Positions 52,317-61,796 of a stretch of 64,000 nt of DNA are shown one piece after another. The stretch covers positions 40,703 through 104,702 of the forward strand of contig JBFWOQ010000006.1 of assembly GCA_050250395.1 (NCBI GenBank), given 5' to 3'. Positions within the stretch are counted from its first letter, which is position 1; each line of letters starts with the position of its first letter. Both the position numbers and the translations under genes were made by a program. This DNA is from JAGPUQ01 sp050250395. Its GTDB lineage: Bacteria; Pseudomonadota; Gammaproteobacteria; Pseudomonadales; Porticoccaceae. The notes below the pieces were generated by a model. The model saw nothing but the letters and a program-made list of their open reading frames with translations. It did no database searches and was not told where the DNA came from.

Positions 52317-52673
52317 TCAGGGCTTCAATACCGCCAGCAGATCTTCCAGCTCGCTCACCGTCTGTTCGATCAACTGGCGTATCTGAGTGGCCTCCTGCTT
52401 CATGTGTTCACCCCCCAGGCGCTGGCGCGCACCGCCGATGGTGAAGCCCTGCTCGTAGAGCAGCGACCGGATCTGCCGGATCATGATCACATCCTGGCGC
52501 TGGTAGTAACGGCGATTACCCCGCCGCTTGACGGGATTGAGCATCGGAAACTCCTGTTCCCAATAACGCAGGACATGGGGTTTCACGTCGCAGAGCTCAC
52601 TGACCTCACCGATCGTGAAATAGCGCTTGCCGGGAATGACCGGCAACTGGCTGTTGTTACTGGGTTCCAACAT
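52317..52673 (-). CDS. MerR-family transcriptional regulator
   Basis: A 118-residue regulator with the MerR helix-turn-helix and wing: KRYFTIGEVSELCDVKPHVLRYWEQEF, RRGNRRYYQRQDV. A dimerising helix follows (LYEQGFTIGGARQRL), and no Cys-based metal site is visible, so it is not a metal-sensing MerR. A MerR-type gene of this kind sits between ihfA and tRNA-Pro in many gammaproteobacteria. Its start overlaps the end of ihfA by 17 bases. The target genes are unknown. Confidence 0.94.
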   Translation of the reverse strand: MLEPSNNSQLPVIPGKRYFTIGEVSELCDVKPHVLRYWEQEFPMLNPVKRRGNRRYYQRQDVIMIRQIRSLLYEQGFTIGGARQRLGGEHMKQEATQIRQLIEQTVSELEDLLAVLKP

Positions 52674-52956
52674 GGCGTTCTACTCTGGCTTTCAGCTTCT
52701 GGCCGGGCTTGAAAGTCACCACCCGACGTGCGGTTATGGGAATTTCCTCACCGGTTTTGGGATTACGGCCCGGGCGGGGACTTTTGTCGCGCAACTCGAA
52801 ATTGCCAAAACTCGAGAGCTTTACTGGCTCATTCGCTTCCAGGGCCGTGCGAATTTCCTCAAAGAAATATTCGACAATTTCCTTGGCTTCGCGCTTGTTG
52901 AGCCCCAACTCAACGTAAAGCAGCTCTGCGATATCGGCTTTAGTGAGCGCTGACAT
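52657..52956 (-). CDS. ihfA: Integration host factor subunit alpha
   Basis: IHF bends DNA at specific sites and assists recombination, replication and transcription. The 99-residue protein has the HU/IHF fold, with LTKADIAELLYVELGLNKREAKEIVEYFFEEI, SSFGNFELRDKSPRPGRNPKTGEEIPI (containing the beta-arm with the intercalating Pro) and VTFKPGQKLK. The alpha subunit is indicated by its position immediately after pheT, with one gene ending at the base before the other begins, as in E. coli and relatives. Confidence 0.97.
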   Translation of the reverse strand: MSALTKADIAELLYVELGLNKREAKEIVEYFFEEIRTALEANEPVKLSSFGNFELRDKSPRPGRNPKTGEEIPITARRVVTFKPGQKLKARVERHVGTQ

Positions 52957-55332
52957 TCATTCTCCCCTTAGCCTGGCCCCAAACCGGGCAGCAAGCGCTT
53001 CCAGCACAGCGGCCTCTGCTGCCTGTACGTCAACGTCTTCCAGAGTGCGCGAACTGTCCTGAAAGGTCAAGCTTACGGCGATACTTTTCTTATTATTTTC
53101 AATGTGTTCGCCCTGATAGACGTCAAAGATTCTCGCTTCGGTCAAGGCCGCGCCGGCAGCCCTTTTTACAGCATCCAGCACAGCGGCCGCGGTCACTTCC
53201 CGCGGTACCACTACCGCGATGTCGCGGCGTACCCCCGGAAAACGGCTGAGCGGCCGGAACACAGCGGCTCCCGCGCGCGGCAGCCTGTCGAACGACAGCT
53301 CGAACAGAAATACCTGCCGGTCCAGGTCGAGCTCTCCCGCAACCACCGGACTCAACATCCCCAGATGCCCGAGAGTCTCACCGGCACTGTCACAGAACCG
53401 CAGGCACTGGCCCGGATGCAGTGCCGGGTGTTGGCCCCGCTCCCCACTGATCCGATCACCGATACCCAGTGCTGCGAAAAGTGCCTCCACGTCGCCCTTG
53501 ATCGCAAAAAAATCCACCTTGTCGCGCGCGTTGGCCCAGCCTTCCGGCTCACGACTGCCGGTGATCAGTCCGGCGAGCATCAAGCGCTGCTCTCCATCGG
53601 GACCGCCAAAGCGCAATCCGGATTCGAACAAGCGCACCCGCTCCTGCTGGCGATTCAGGTTGTGGCGCAACGCCAGCAGCAATCCGGGCCACAGGCTGGG
53701 CCGCATCACGGACATCGCGGCGCTGATGGGATTGACTACCTGGATCGTGGCGGCGCCGCCCGTCACCAGCGCGGCGATTTCGGGGGGGACAAAGCTGTAG
53801 CAAATGACTTCGCGATAGCCGCGCTGCACCAACACGGCGCGGCTGCCCTCCAGATCGCCCTGCCGCGACGGGCCGATCTCGGGTGCCAGCAGTGGGGTTG
53901 CGCTGGGCAGATCGTTATAGCCATGGATACGGGCGATCTCCTCGATGAGATCGGCCTCGATGCCCAGATCAAAGCGCCAACTCGGGGCACGGAACCGCCA
54001 GTGATCCGGGGTTTCCTCGACCGGTTCGAGGCCCAGGCTCGCAAGTATCGTCTTGACCCGCGTCGGCTCGAAATCGAGCCGCAATTGCTGGGCAAGGCGC
54101 TTGCGGCGCAGCTGAATGATCCGGGGTGCCGATCGAGCGCCGTTCGTCTCCGCAACCAGCGCAGGACCGGGTTTGCCGCCGGCAATTTCGAGCAGCAGCG
54201 CGGTCGCGCGCTCCAGTGCCCGCAACGGCAGCTCGGGATCGACGCCACGCTCGAAACGATGGGAGGAATCCGTGTGCAGCCCGAACTGCCGGGCTTTCCC
54301 GGCCAGGGCGAGCGGCTCGAAGTGGGCGCTTTCAAGAAACACATCCCGGGTCCGCGCATCGACTCCGCTATCGCGCCCACCCATGATGCCCGCCAGCGCC
54401 AGCGTTCGCTGGGCATCGGCAATGACCAGGCATCCTGTGTCGAGCTCGATGGCGTTGCCGTCGAGCAATGTCAGCGTCTCACCGGGGCTGGCATGACGCA
54501 CTTCGATGCCGGTGTGGATGCGGTCGAGGTCGAAGCCATGCATCGGCTGCCCCAACTCCAGCATCACATAATTGGTGACATCGACCACCGGATGAATACC
54601 GCGGATGCCGCTGCGACGCAGGTGCTCGAGCATCCACAAGGGAGTTTTCGCCTCCGGATCCATGCCACGCACGATCCGGCCTGCGTAGCGGGGACAGGCA
54701 TCGCCGGCGCTCAGGCGGATCGGCAACGCGTCCGCGATGGTCGCTGGCACCGGCGCGACCGGGAACTCCCGCAGCGGAGCACCCAGTACCGCCGCGACTT
54801 CCCGGGCAAGCCCGCGAATGCCGAGGCAGTCGCCGCGATTCGGTGTCAGGTCAACCTCGATCACTTCGTCGTCGAGCGCCAGAGCGGCGCGCAGATCGGT
54901 GCCAGGGCGCAGGTCAGCCGGCAACTCGAACAACCCGGCCTGGTCGCCGGAGAGTCCCAGTTCGGCCGCCGAGCAGAGCATGCCCTGGGATTCAACGCCG
55001 CGCAGTGTGGCGGCGGCGATGGTCAGCTCACCGGGCAGACGCGCCCCGATCGCGGCGAATGGGGCCTTCAAACCCAGGCGGGCATTGGGCGCGCCACAGA
55101 CCACCTGCACAGGCGCGTCGCCACCGGTGGCGACGCGGCAGATCCGCAGCTGATCGGCATCGGGATGCGGTTCCACGGCAAGGATCTCGCCGACCACGAC
55201 CTGGGTAAACGGCGGCGCGGCCGGCTCCACGCCGTCCACCTCGAGCCCCGCCATGGTGAGACTCGCCACCAGATCGGAGGTGGCGATCTCGATGTCCACA
55301 TGCTGCAACAGCCAGGCTTTGCTGAATTTCAT
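52957..55332 (-). CDS. pheT: Phenylalanyl-tRNA synthetase beta subunit
   Basis: The large editing and tRNA-binding subunit of PheRS. The 791-residue protein begins MKFSKAWLLQHVDIEIATSDLV, has the EMAP-like tRNA-binding domain (FTQVVVGEILAVEPHPDADQLRICRV), the B3/B4 editing domains, B5 (RIIQLRRKRLAQQL), and the C-terminal FDX-ACB anticodon-binding domain (RFPGVRRDIAVVVPREVTAA). It lies 21 bases after pheS and directly before ihfA, in the conserved operon. Confidence 0.97.
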   Translation of the reverse strand: MKFSKAWLLQHVDIEIATSDLVASLTMAGLEVDGVEPAAPPFTQVVVGEILAVEPHPDADQLRICRVATGGDAPVQVVCGAPNARLGLKAPFAAIGARLPGELTIAAATLRGVESQGMLCSAAELGLSGDQAGLFELPADLRPGTDLRAALALDDEVIEVDLTPNRGDCLGIRGLAREVAAVLGAPLREFPVAPVPATIADALPIRLSAGDACPRYAGRIVRGMDPEAKTPLWMLEHLRRSGIRGIHPVVDVTNYVMLELGQPMHGFDLDRIHTGIEVRHASPGETLTLLDGNAIELDTGCLVIADAQRTLALAGIMGGRDSGVDARTRDVFLESAHFEPLALAGKARQFGLHTDSSHRFERGVDPELPLRALERATALLLEIAGGKPGPALVAETNGARSAPRIIQLRRKRLAQQLRLDFEPTRVKTILASLGLEPVEETPDHWRFRAPSWRFDLGIEADLIEEIARIHGYNDLPSATPLLAPEIGPSRQGDLEGSRAVLVQRGYREVICYSFVPPEIAALVTGGAATIQVVNPISAAMSVMRPSLWPGLLLALRHNLNRQQERVRLFESGLRFGGPDGEQRLMLAGLITGSREPEGWANARDKVDFFAIKGDVEALFAALGIGDRISGERGQHPALHPGQCLRFCDSAGETLGHLGMLSPVVAGELDLDRQVFLFELSFDRLPRAGAAVFRPLSRFPGVRRDIAVVVPREVTAAAVLDAVKRAAGAALTEARIFDVYQGEHIENNKKSIAVSLTFQDSSRTLEDVDVQAAEAAVLEALAARFGARLRGE

Positions 55333-55353
55333 CGCGTCCTCAAACTCCCCGGC

Positions 55354-56367
55354 TCAAAACTGTTGCAGAAAACGCAGGTCGTTCTCGAAAAACAACCGCA
55401 GATCGCCGACACCATGCCGCAGCATGGCCAAGCGCTCCACACCCATGCCAAACGCAAAGCCGGTGAACTCTTCCGAATCGATACCGCAGTTGGCGAGCAC
55501 ATTGGGGTGCACCATCCCGCAACCCATGACTTCGAGCCAGCCACTGTGCTTGCAGACCCGGCAGCCCGCGCCCCGGCACTGCGTGCATTGAATGTCCACC
55601 TCCGCCGATGGCTCGGTAAATGGAAAATAGGACGGTCGGAAGCGCACCGGCAAATCCGCTTCGAAGAAGGCTTTCAGGAACTGATCGACCGTCCCTCTCA
55701 GGTCCGCAAAACTGATGTCGCGATCGATCACCAAGCCTTCGATCTGATGAAACATCGGCGTGTGGGTCAGATCCGAGTCACAGCGATAAACCCGCCCCGG
55801 ACATACGATGCGGATCGGCGGCGCCCGACGCTCCATGGTGCGAATCTGCACCGGCGAAGTATGGGTGCGCAGAACGTGAGTAGCGTCGATGTAGAACGTA
55901 TCGTGCATCGCGCGCGCGGGATGATGCGCGGGAATATTCAGTGCTTCGAAGTTGTGGTAATCGTCTTCGATTTCCGGACCTTCCTCGACCTGATAACCGA
56001 CGCGGACGAAAAAATCCTGGATCCGGTTCAGCGTCCGGGTAATGGGATGCAGGCCGCCGACTTCCGCATTGCGGCCCGGCAGGGTGACATCGATGGCTTC
56101 GGCCGCGAGACGCCGCTCGATGTCCGCCGCGGCGAGACTGTGCCGGCGCGCCTCGATGCCTTCCTGCACCGTTACCTTGGCCTTGTTGATGCCCGCGCCC
56201 ACGGCCGGCCGCTGCTCGGGCGCCAAGGCGCCGAGTCCTTGCAACAAGGCAGTCAACACACCCTTCTTGCCCAGGTAAGCGACCCGCACCGCTTCGAGCG
56301 CCGCCAGCGTTTCGGCGCTGTCCACAGCGGCCATCGCTTGGGCCACTACAGTATCGAGATTATCCAT
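55354..56367 (-). CDS. pheS: Phenylalanyl-tRNA synthetase alpha subunit
   Basis: The catalytic subunit of PheRS. From the ATG at 56367 it has 337 residues, starting with the family helix MDNLDTVVAQAMAAVDSAETL and LGKKGVLT. Class II motifs are visible: FFVRVGYQVEEGPEIEDDYHNFEALNIP, RTHTSPVQIRTM, FHQIEGLVID and GMGVERLAMLRHG. A longer upstream start is open but has no similarity. A strong terminator/attenuator hairpin lies between rplT and this gene. Confidence 0.97.
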   Translation of the reverse strand: MDNLDTVVAQAMAAVDSAETLAALEAVRVAYLGKKGVLTALLQGLGALAPEQRPAVGAGINKAKVTVQEGIEARRHSLAAADIERRLAAEAIDVTLPGRNAEVGGLHPITRTLNRIQDFFVRVGYQVEEGPEIEDDYHNFEALNIPAHHPARAMHDTFYIDATHVLRTHTSPVQIRTMERRAPPIRIVCPGRVYRCDSDLTHTPMFHQIEGLVIDRDISFADLRGTVDQFLKAFFEADLPVRFRPSYFPFTEPSAEVDIQCTQCRGAGCRVCKHSGWLEVMGCGMVHPNVLANCGIDSEEFTGFAFGMGVERLAMLRHGVGDLRLFFENDLRFLQQF

Positions 56368-56435
56368 GACTCGGCTCGCTGCGTTGCCACCGGGAGCGGT
56401 GTTCGAATGCCTCGCGGCAGCCACGCCCCCGGGTC

Positions 56436-56468
56436 AAAAAAAACGGGGAAAGAGCACGCCCTTTCCCC
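56436..56468 (-). terminator. Rho-independent terminator or attenuator between rplT and pheS
   Basis: On the minus strand, GGGGAAAG (56461-56468), an 8-base loop, CTTTCCCC (56445-56452), G and then eight T residues. It lies 37 bases past the rplT stop and 68 bases before pheS. In E. coli the same gap holds the pheST attenuator with the Phe-rich PheM leader peptide, but no Phe-rich leader frame is seen here. Confidence 0.88.
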
Positions 56469-56505
56469 ACCACCCCACCGATCGCCGCGCCGCAGGCGCG
56501 CCGCC

Positions 56506-56862
56506 TCAGACCAACGCGGCCTTGGCCCGGGCTGCCACCGCGGCAAACGCCGCCTTGTCGTGTACGGCAAGATCGGCCAGTACCCGGCGATCCAGCTCGA
56601 TATTGGCGCGCTTGAGGCCCGCGACCAGCCGGCTGTAGCTGATACCCTCGGCACGCGCCTGGGCATTGATCCGCGTGATCCAGAGTGCGCGGAAAGTACG
56701 CTTCTTGACACGACGGTCGCGATAGGCGTACTGGCCCGCCTTGATGACCGCCTGCTTGGCTACCCGATAGAGCCGGCTACGCGCGCCGTAGTATCCCTTG
56801 GCCAGCTTGAGAATTTTCTTGTGCCGTCGATGGGCGGTTACGCCCCGTTTGACTCTCGCCAT
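56506..56862 (-). CDS. rplT: 50S ribosomal protein L20
   Basis: An early 23S rRNA-binding assembly protein. The 118-residue protein begins MARVKRGVTAHRRHKKILKLAKGYYGARSRLYR, a family hallmark, and continues with QAVIKAGQYAYRDRRVKKRTFRALWITRINA. In related bacteria L20 binds its own message to control rpmI-rplT; I did not identify the site here. It is 29 bases after rpmI. Confidence 0.98.
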   Translation of the reverse strand: MARVKRGVTAHRRHKKILKLAKGYYGARSRLYRVAKQAVIKAGQYAYRDRRVKKRTFRALWITRINAQARAEGISYSRLVAGLKRANIELDRRVLADLAVHDKAAFAAVAARAKAALV

Positions 56863-56891
56863 GACAGTATCCTCCGGTTAATCGATGACAA

Positions 56892-57083
56892 TCAGCACCG
56901 CAGCATGCGGTCGACCAACGGGGTGTCCGAGCCATTGAGCACTCGGGTGCCACGCAACTGGCGTTTGCGCTTGGTCGTCATCTTGGTGAGGATATGGCTC
57001 TTGAAAGCCCGCTTGTGCTTGTAGCCGGCGGCGGTTTTCTTGAACCGCTTGGCGGCTCCGCTGTGTACTTTCATCTTTGGCAT
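56892..57083 (-). CDS. rpmI: 50S ribosomal protein L35
   Basis: A small ribosomal protein of 63 residues: MPKMKVHSGAAKRFKKTAAG and HKRAFKSHILTKMTTKRKRQLRG are the conserved parts. It lies between infC and rplT, in the usual infC-rpmI-rplT order, where the three are regulated together in enteric bacteria. Confidence 0.98.
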   Translation of the reverse strand: MPKMKVHSGAAKRFKKTAAGYKHKRAFKSHILTKMTTKRKRQLRGTRVLNGSDTPLVDRMLRC

Positions 57084-57163
57084 TTTGCTACCTCCAGGTA
57101 GTCGTCATCAGGTGGTAAAGCCGCCGGTCAGCCTGCCAAAAGGCTGAACGCGGAAGGCATCTT

Positions 57164-57712
57164 TCAGGACTTTTTCCGGCTTTTTGGTGCAATCACCATG
57201 GTCAACTGCCGGCCTTCCATTTTCGGGAACTGCTCAACCGCTCCCATATCTTCCAGATCCTGCTCAATCCGTTTGAGCATTTCCATGCCGAGCTCCTGGT
57301 GCGCCATTTCCCGGCCCCGGTAACGCAAGGTCACCTTGGCCTTGTCACCGTTCTCAAGAAACCGCCGCACATTGCGCAGCTTGATCTGGTAGTCCGCCTC
57401 GTCGGTTCCGGGACGGAATTTCATTTCCTTGATCTGAATCTGCTTTTGCTTCTTGCGCTGTACTGCCTGCTGCTTCTTGGCTTCGAAAACATGCTTGCCG
57501 TAGTCCATCAGCTTGCAGACCGGCGGTTCACCTTCCGGCGCGATCTCGACCAGATCCAGGGTAGCTTCGGCCGCGAGTTTGCGCGCCTCCTCGATTGACA
57601 CGATGCCGATCTGCTCACTCTCGGCGCCGATCAGGCGTACTTCCTTGACGTCGTCAATCTCGTCATTCAGTCGGGCACGCTTGCCATGGCCCTTGCCGTA
57701 ACTTTTTTTGAT
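57164..57712 (-). CDS. infC: Translation initiation factor IF-3, AUC start
   Basis: IF-3 binds the 30S subunit and favours correct start codons. Counting from an ATC at 57712 gives 182 residues, IKKSYGKGHGKRARLNDEI then KEVRLIGAESEQIGIVSIEEA, matching the IF-3 N-terminal domain; the C-terminal domain follows (FRPGTDEADYQIKLRNVRRFLE, LRYRGREMAHQELGMEML). An in-frame TAG lies nine bases upstream of the ATC, and no ATG, GTG or TTG is between; the first GTG downstream (57601) would remove about 37 residues of the N-terminal domain. GGAG stands nine bases ahead of the ATC. Rare start codons in infC allow IF-3 autoregulation. Confidence 0.93.
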   Translation of the reverse strand: MKKSYGKGHGKRARLNDEIDDVKEVRLIGAESEQIGIVSIEEARKLAAEATLDLVEIAPEGEPPVCKLMDYGKHVFEAKKQQAVQRKKQKQIQIKEMKFRPGTDEADYQIKLRNVRRFLENGDKAKVTLRYRGREMAHQELGMEMLKRIEQDLEDMGAVEQFPKMEGRQLTMVIAPKSRKKS

Positions 57713-57728
57713 AGCCCACTACTCCGCT

Positions 57729-59654
57729 CTAGTTGTCGTTCATGACCCTGCTGCGTCGGCTGACGTGCCCGTCGAGAAGCTCGACGAACCGCTCCAGCGT
57801 CATGGTGCCCAGATCCGCGCCTTCACGGGTACGAACCGCGACCGCGCGGGCTTGCGCCTCCCGATCGCCGACGATCAGCAGATAGGGTGTCTTGAGCAGG
57901 GTGTGCTCGCGAATCTTAAAGCCGATCTTCTCATTTCTCAAGTCATTCGTGACCCGGAACCCTTTGTTTTGCAAGGCTTCGGTGACTTCCCGCACATACC
58001 CGGACTGGCTGTCGGTGATATTCAGCACCACCGCCTGTTCGGGGGCCAGCCAGGGCGGGAATGCACCTTCGTAATGCTCGATCAGAATCCCGATAAAGCG
58101 CTCGAAGGAACCCAGCACGGCGCGATGGAGCATCACCGGAACCTGGCGACTGTCATCCTGCGCCACATACTGGGCGCCGAGTCGCTCGGGCATCGAGAAA
58201 TCCACCTGAATCGTGCCCAACTGCCACACCCGGCCGATGCAGTCCTTCAGCGAAAATTCGATCTTGGGCCCGTAGAATGCGCCCTCCCCCGGCAGCAACT
58301 CCCAATCCAGCCCCTGATGGTTGAGGGCGTCGGCAAGCGCCTGTTCGGCGCGATCCCAGACCTCATCGGATCCGACCCGTTGCGGCGGTCGCGTGGAGAG
58401 TCGGTAGATCACCTCGGTGAAGCCGAAGTCGGCGTAGATGCGATGAAGAAAGTCGATGAAGCGCGCCACCTCATCCTGTATCTGGGCTTCGGTGCAAAAA
58501 ATATGGGCATCGTCTTGCGTGAAGCCCCGCACCCGCATGATGCCGTGCAGGGAACCGGACGGCTCGTTGCGATGGCAGGAGCCGAATTCGGCGAGCCGCA
58601 GCGGCAGATCGCGGTAACTTCTAAGCCCCTGGTTGTACACCTGGACGTGGCAGGGGCAATTCATCGGTTTGATGGCAAACGCGCGCTCGTCGATCTGCAG
58701 CGCAAACATGTCGGCGCCGAACTTGTCGGCATGCCCGGAGCGCTGCCACAGCGAAAAATCCACCAGCTGCGGGGTGCGGATCTCCTGATAGCCCGCCGCG
58801 CGCTGCATCTGGCGCATGTACCCTTCGATCTGGGTATAGAGCCTCCAGCCGCGCGGATGCCAGAACACCATGCCCGGCGCCTCTTCCTGAACATGAAACA
58901 GGTCCAGGCGGCGGCCGAGCTTGCGGTGATCGCGCTTCTCCGCTTCCTCGATACGCGACAAATAGGCGTCGAGATCCTTCTTGCTCGGCCAGGCAGTGCC
59001 GTAAATGCGCTGCAACATGGCATTGGCCGAATCCCCGCGCCAATAGGCGCCAGCGACCTTGGTCAGCTTGAATGCCGGGATTTTTCCGGTACTCGGCACA
59101 TGAGGGCCACGGCAGAGATCGGTGAAGTCGCCCTGGCTGTACAAGGAAATGGTCTGGTCTTCCGGAATGGCGGCGATGATCTCGGCCTTGTACTCCTCGC
59201 CGATGCCACGGAAATAGTCCACCGCCGCATCGCGGGGCATCTCGGTCCTGGTTACGCTCAGGTCCGCCTGCGCCAGCTCCAGCATCCTCGCACTGATGGC
59301 GTCGAGGTCTTCCGGCGTGAACGGCCGGTGATAGGCGAAATCGTAGTAAAACCCATCCTCGATGACCGGGCCGATGGTGACCTGAGCCTCGGGAAACAGT
59401 GCTTTCACGGCTTGCGCCAACAGGTGCGCGCAGGAATGGCGGATCACTTCAAGACCATCGGCGTCACGCCCGGTGACAATGGCCAGCGTCGCGTCGCGCT
59501 CGATCAAAAAGCTGGTATCCACCAAGGTGCCATCGACCCGGCCCGCGAGGGCGGCCTTGGCGAGACCGGCGCCAATCGCGGCCGCCACTTCGGCAACGGT
59601 GACGGGATGCTCGAAATCGCGGTGACTGGCATCCGGAAGGGTAATACGCGGCAT
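57729..59654 (-). CDS. thrS: Threonyl-tRNA synthetase
   Basis: Charges tRNA-Thr and edits mis-acylated serine. The 641-residue protein starts with a TGS domain (MPRITLPDASHRDFEHPVTV), then the editing domain with HSCAHLLAQAVKALFPEAQ, the class II catalytic core with zinc ligands (MNCPCHVQVYNQ, CHRNEPSGSLHGIMRVRGFTQDDAH), and the anticodon-binding domain at the C-terminus (LNITDSQSGYVREVTEALQNKGFRV). It lies downstream of tRNA-Val and 16 bases before infC. Confidence 0.97.
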   Translation of the reverse strand: MPRITLPDASHRDFEHPVTVAEVAAAIGAGLAKAALAGRVDGTLVDTSFLIERDATLAIVTGRDADGLEVIRHSCAHLLAQAVKALFPEAQVTIGPVIEDGFYYDFAYHRPFTPEDLDAISARMLELAQADLSVTRTEMPRDAAVDYFRGIGEEYKAEIIAAIPEDQTISLYSQGDFTDLCRGPHVPSTGKIPAFKLTKVAGAYWRGDSANAMLQRIYGTAWPSKKDLDAYLSRIEEAEKRDHRKLGRRLDLFHVQEEAPGMVFWHPRGWRLYTQIEGYMRQMQRAAGYQEIRTPQLVDFSLWQRSGHADKFGADMFALQIDERAFAIKPMNCPCHVQVYNQGLRSYRDLPLRLAEFGSCHRNEPSGSLHGIMRVRGFTQDDAHIFCTEAQIQDEVARFIDFLHRIYADFGFTEVIYRLSTRPPQRVGSDEVWDRAEQALADALNHQGLDWELLPGEGAFYGPKIEFSLKDCIGRVWQLGTIQVDFSMPERLGAQYVAQDDSRQVPVMLHRAVLGSFERFIGILIEHYEGAFPPWLAPEQAVVLNITDSQSGYVREVTEALQNKGFRVTNDLRNEKIGFKIREHTLLKTPYLLIVGDREAQARAVAVRTREGADLGTMTLERFVELLDGHVSRRSRVMNDN

Positions 59655-59767
59655 GACTGTCTCGACCGTCAGTGGTGGCCCCTACCAAAGGCCACATGCG
59701 GGTGCTGCTGCACCAGGAAACCGGTGGCGAAGGCCCGCCGCCGGGTGTTTGCTACCAGAATGTTTGC

Positions 59768-59844
59768 TGGTAGGCACGAGTGGACTCGAACCACCGACCC
59801 CCACCATGTCAAGGTGGTGCTCTAACCAACTGAGCTACGTGCCT
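59768..59844 (-). tRNA. tRNA-Val (GAC anticodon)
   Basis: Minus strand: acceptor AGGCACG with CGTGCCT, discriminator A and encoded CCA, D-arm containing GCTCAGTTGGTTAGAGC, anticodon stem CCACC/GGTGG with loop TTGACAT (anticodon GAC), and T-loop GGTTCGAGTCC. It is 113 bases upstream of thrS on the same strand, the arrangement of Pseudomonas-like genomes. Confidence 0.97.
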
Positions 59845-59857
59845 GAAACGGGTCGCC

Positions 59858-59886
59858 AATCTATCAGCACACACCCCCCGTGACAA
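59858..59886 (-). promoter_or_regulatory. Sigma-70 promoter of tRNA-Val
   Basis: On the minus strand, TTGTCA (-35) at 59881-59886, a spacer of 17 bases, and TAGATT (-10) at 59858-59863, followed by a GC-rich discriminator GGCGACCC and the tRNA about 13 bases later. The fit to the consensus is good and the GC discriminator is typical of stringent tRNA promoters. Confidence 0.65.
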
Positions 59887-59978
59887 GACCGGCGGACGCG
59901 GCGGAGGCCGCGCAAAATTGACAGTTTCCGGAAGGCTCACTTATGGTGGCCTCCTTTTCGCCGTGCCCAGGAGCCCCC

Positions 59979-60494
59979 ATGCCCAAGTCCATCGAAATCG
60001 CCCCCGGGCGTTACCGCGAGTCCTACGGCCGCTATCTGGAAGACTTCAAGGTCGGGGATGTCTACGAACACCGACCCGGCCGCACCATTACCGAGACCGA
60101 CAATACCTGGTTCACGCTGCTCACGATGAACCAACACCCTCTGCATTTCGATCGCGAATACGCCAAGCACAGCGAATTCGGCCAGATCCTCGTCAACAGC
60201 ACCATGACGGTAGCCGTGATCGCCGGCATGAGCGTCTCGGATGTCAGCCAGAAAACCATCGCCAATCTCGGCTGGAAAGAAATCCGCCTGCCGGCGCCGG
60301 TATTCATCGGCGATACCCTGTATGCGGAGTCCGAGGTGCTCGAAATCCGCGAATCCAAAAGCCGCCCCCATGCCGGTCTGGTGACCGTAAAGACCCTCGG
60401 CAAGAATCAGCATGGCGTGGTCATCTGCGATTTCATCCGCACCATGCTGATTCCCAAGACCGGCCACGCCGTGGACGACAAGGCCAACTATTGA
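59979..60494 (+). CDS. MaoC-family hydratase
   Basis: A hot-dog-fold hydratase of 171 residues. The start at 59979 has AGGAG seven bases upstream. The motif NQHPLHFDREYAKHSEFGQILVN matches the hydratase-2 His/Asp catalytic segment, while the usual following HG is NS. The WKEIRLPAPVFIGDTLY strand is typical of the subfamily that includes mesaconyl-CoA hydratases. An acyl-CoA dehydrogenase gene follows after 47 bases, suggesting consecutive steps of an acyl-CoA pathway. Confidence 0.9.
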   Translation: MPKSIEIAPGRYRESYGRYLEDFKVGDVYEHRPGRTITETDNTWFTLLTMNQHPLHFDREYAKHSEFGQILVNSTMTVAVIAGMSVSDVSQKTIANLGWKEIRLPAPVFIGDTLYAESEVLEIRESKSRPHAGLVTVKTLGKNQHGVVICDFIRTMLIPKTGHAVDDKANY

Positions 60495-60541
60495 TCCGCC
60501 GCGCTGTCGCAACCTAGCCCTTCATCCCGACGAGATCCACC

Positions 60542-61687
<1,146 letters not shown>

Positions 61688-61698
61688 CCGGCTTGCTT

Positions 61699-61730
61699 TG
61701 GCGATTCCAGTGGCGATTCCAGTGGCGATT
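61699..61730. repeat. 12-bp tandem repeat, about 2.7 copies
   Basis: TGGCGATTCCAG twice and then TGGCGATT, in the gap after the acyl-CoA dehydrogenase gene. Similar short perfect tandem duplications occur at other gene borders in the window. Confidence 0.85.
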
Positions 61731-61796
61731 GTGCTCGCCAAACATCCGGTCTAGATTGCCCGCATCCATCAATAACAACGCACCTCGGGGGTAAAC

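Noticed and set aside
53104..57024. A 1306-codon open frame on the plus strand, opposite pheT, pheS, rplT and rpmI
   Set aside because: It runs antisense to several certain genes, is rich in Arg, Gln and His as GC-rich antisense frames are, and has no family motif.
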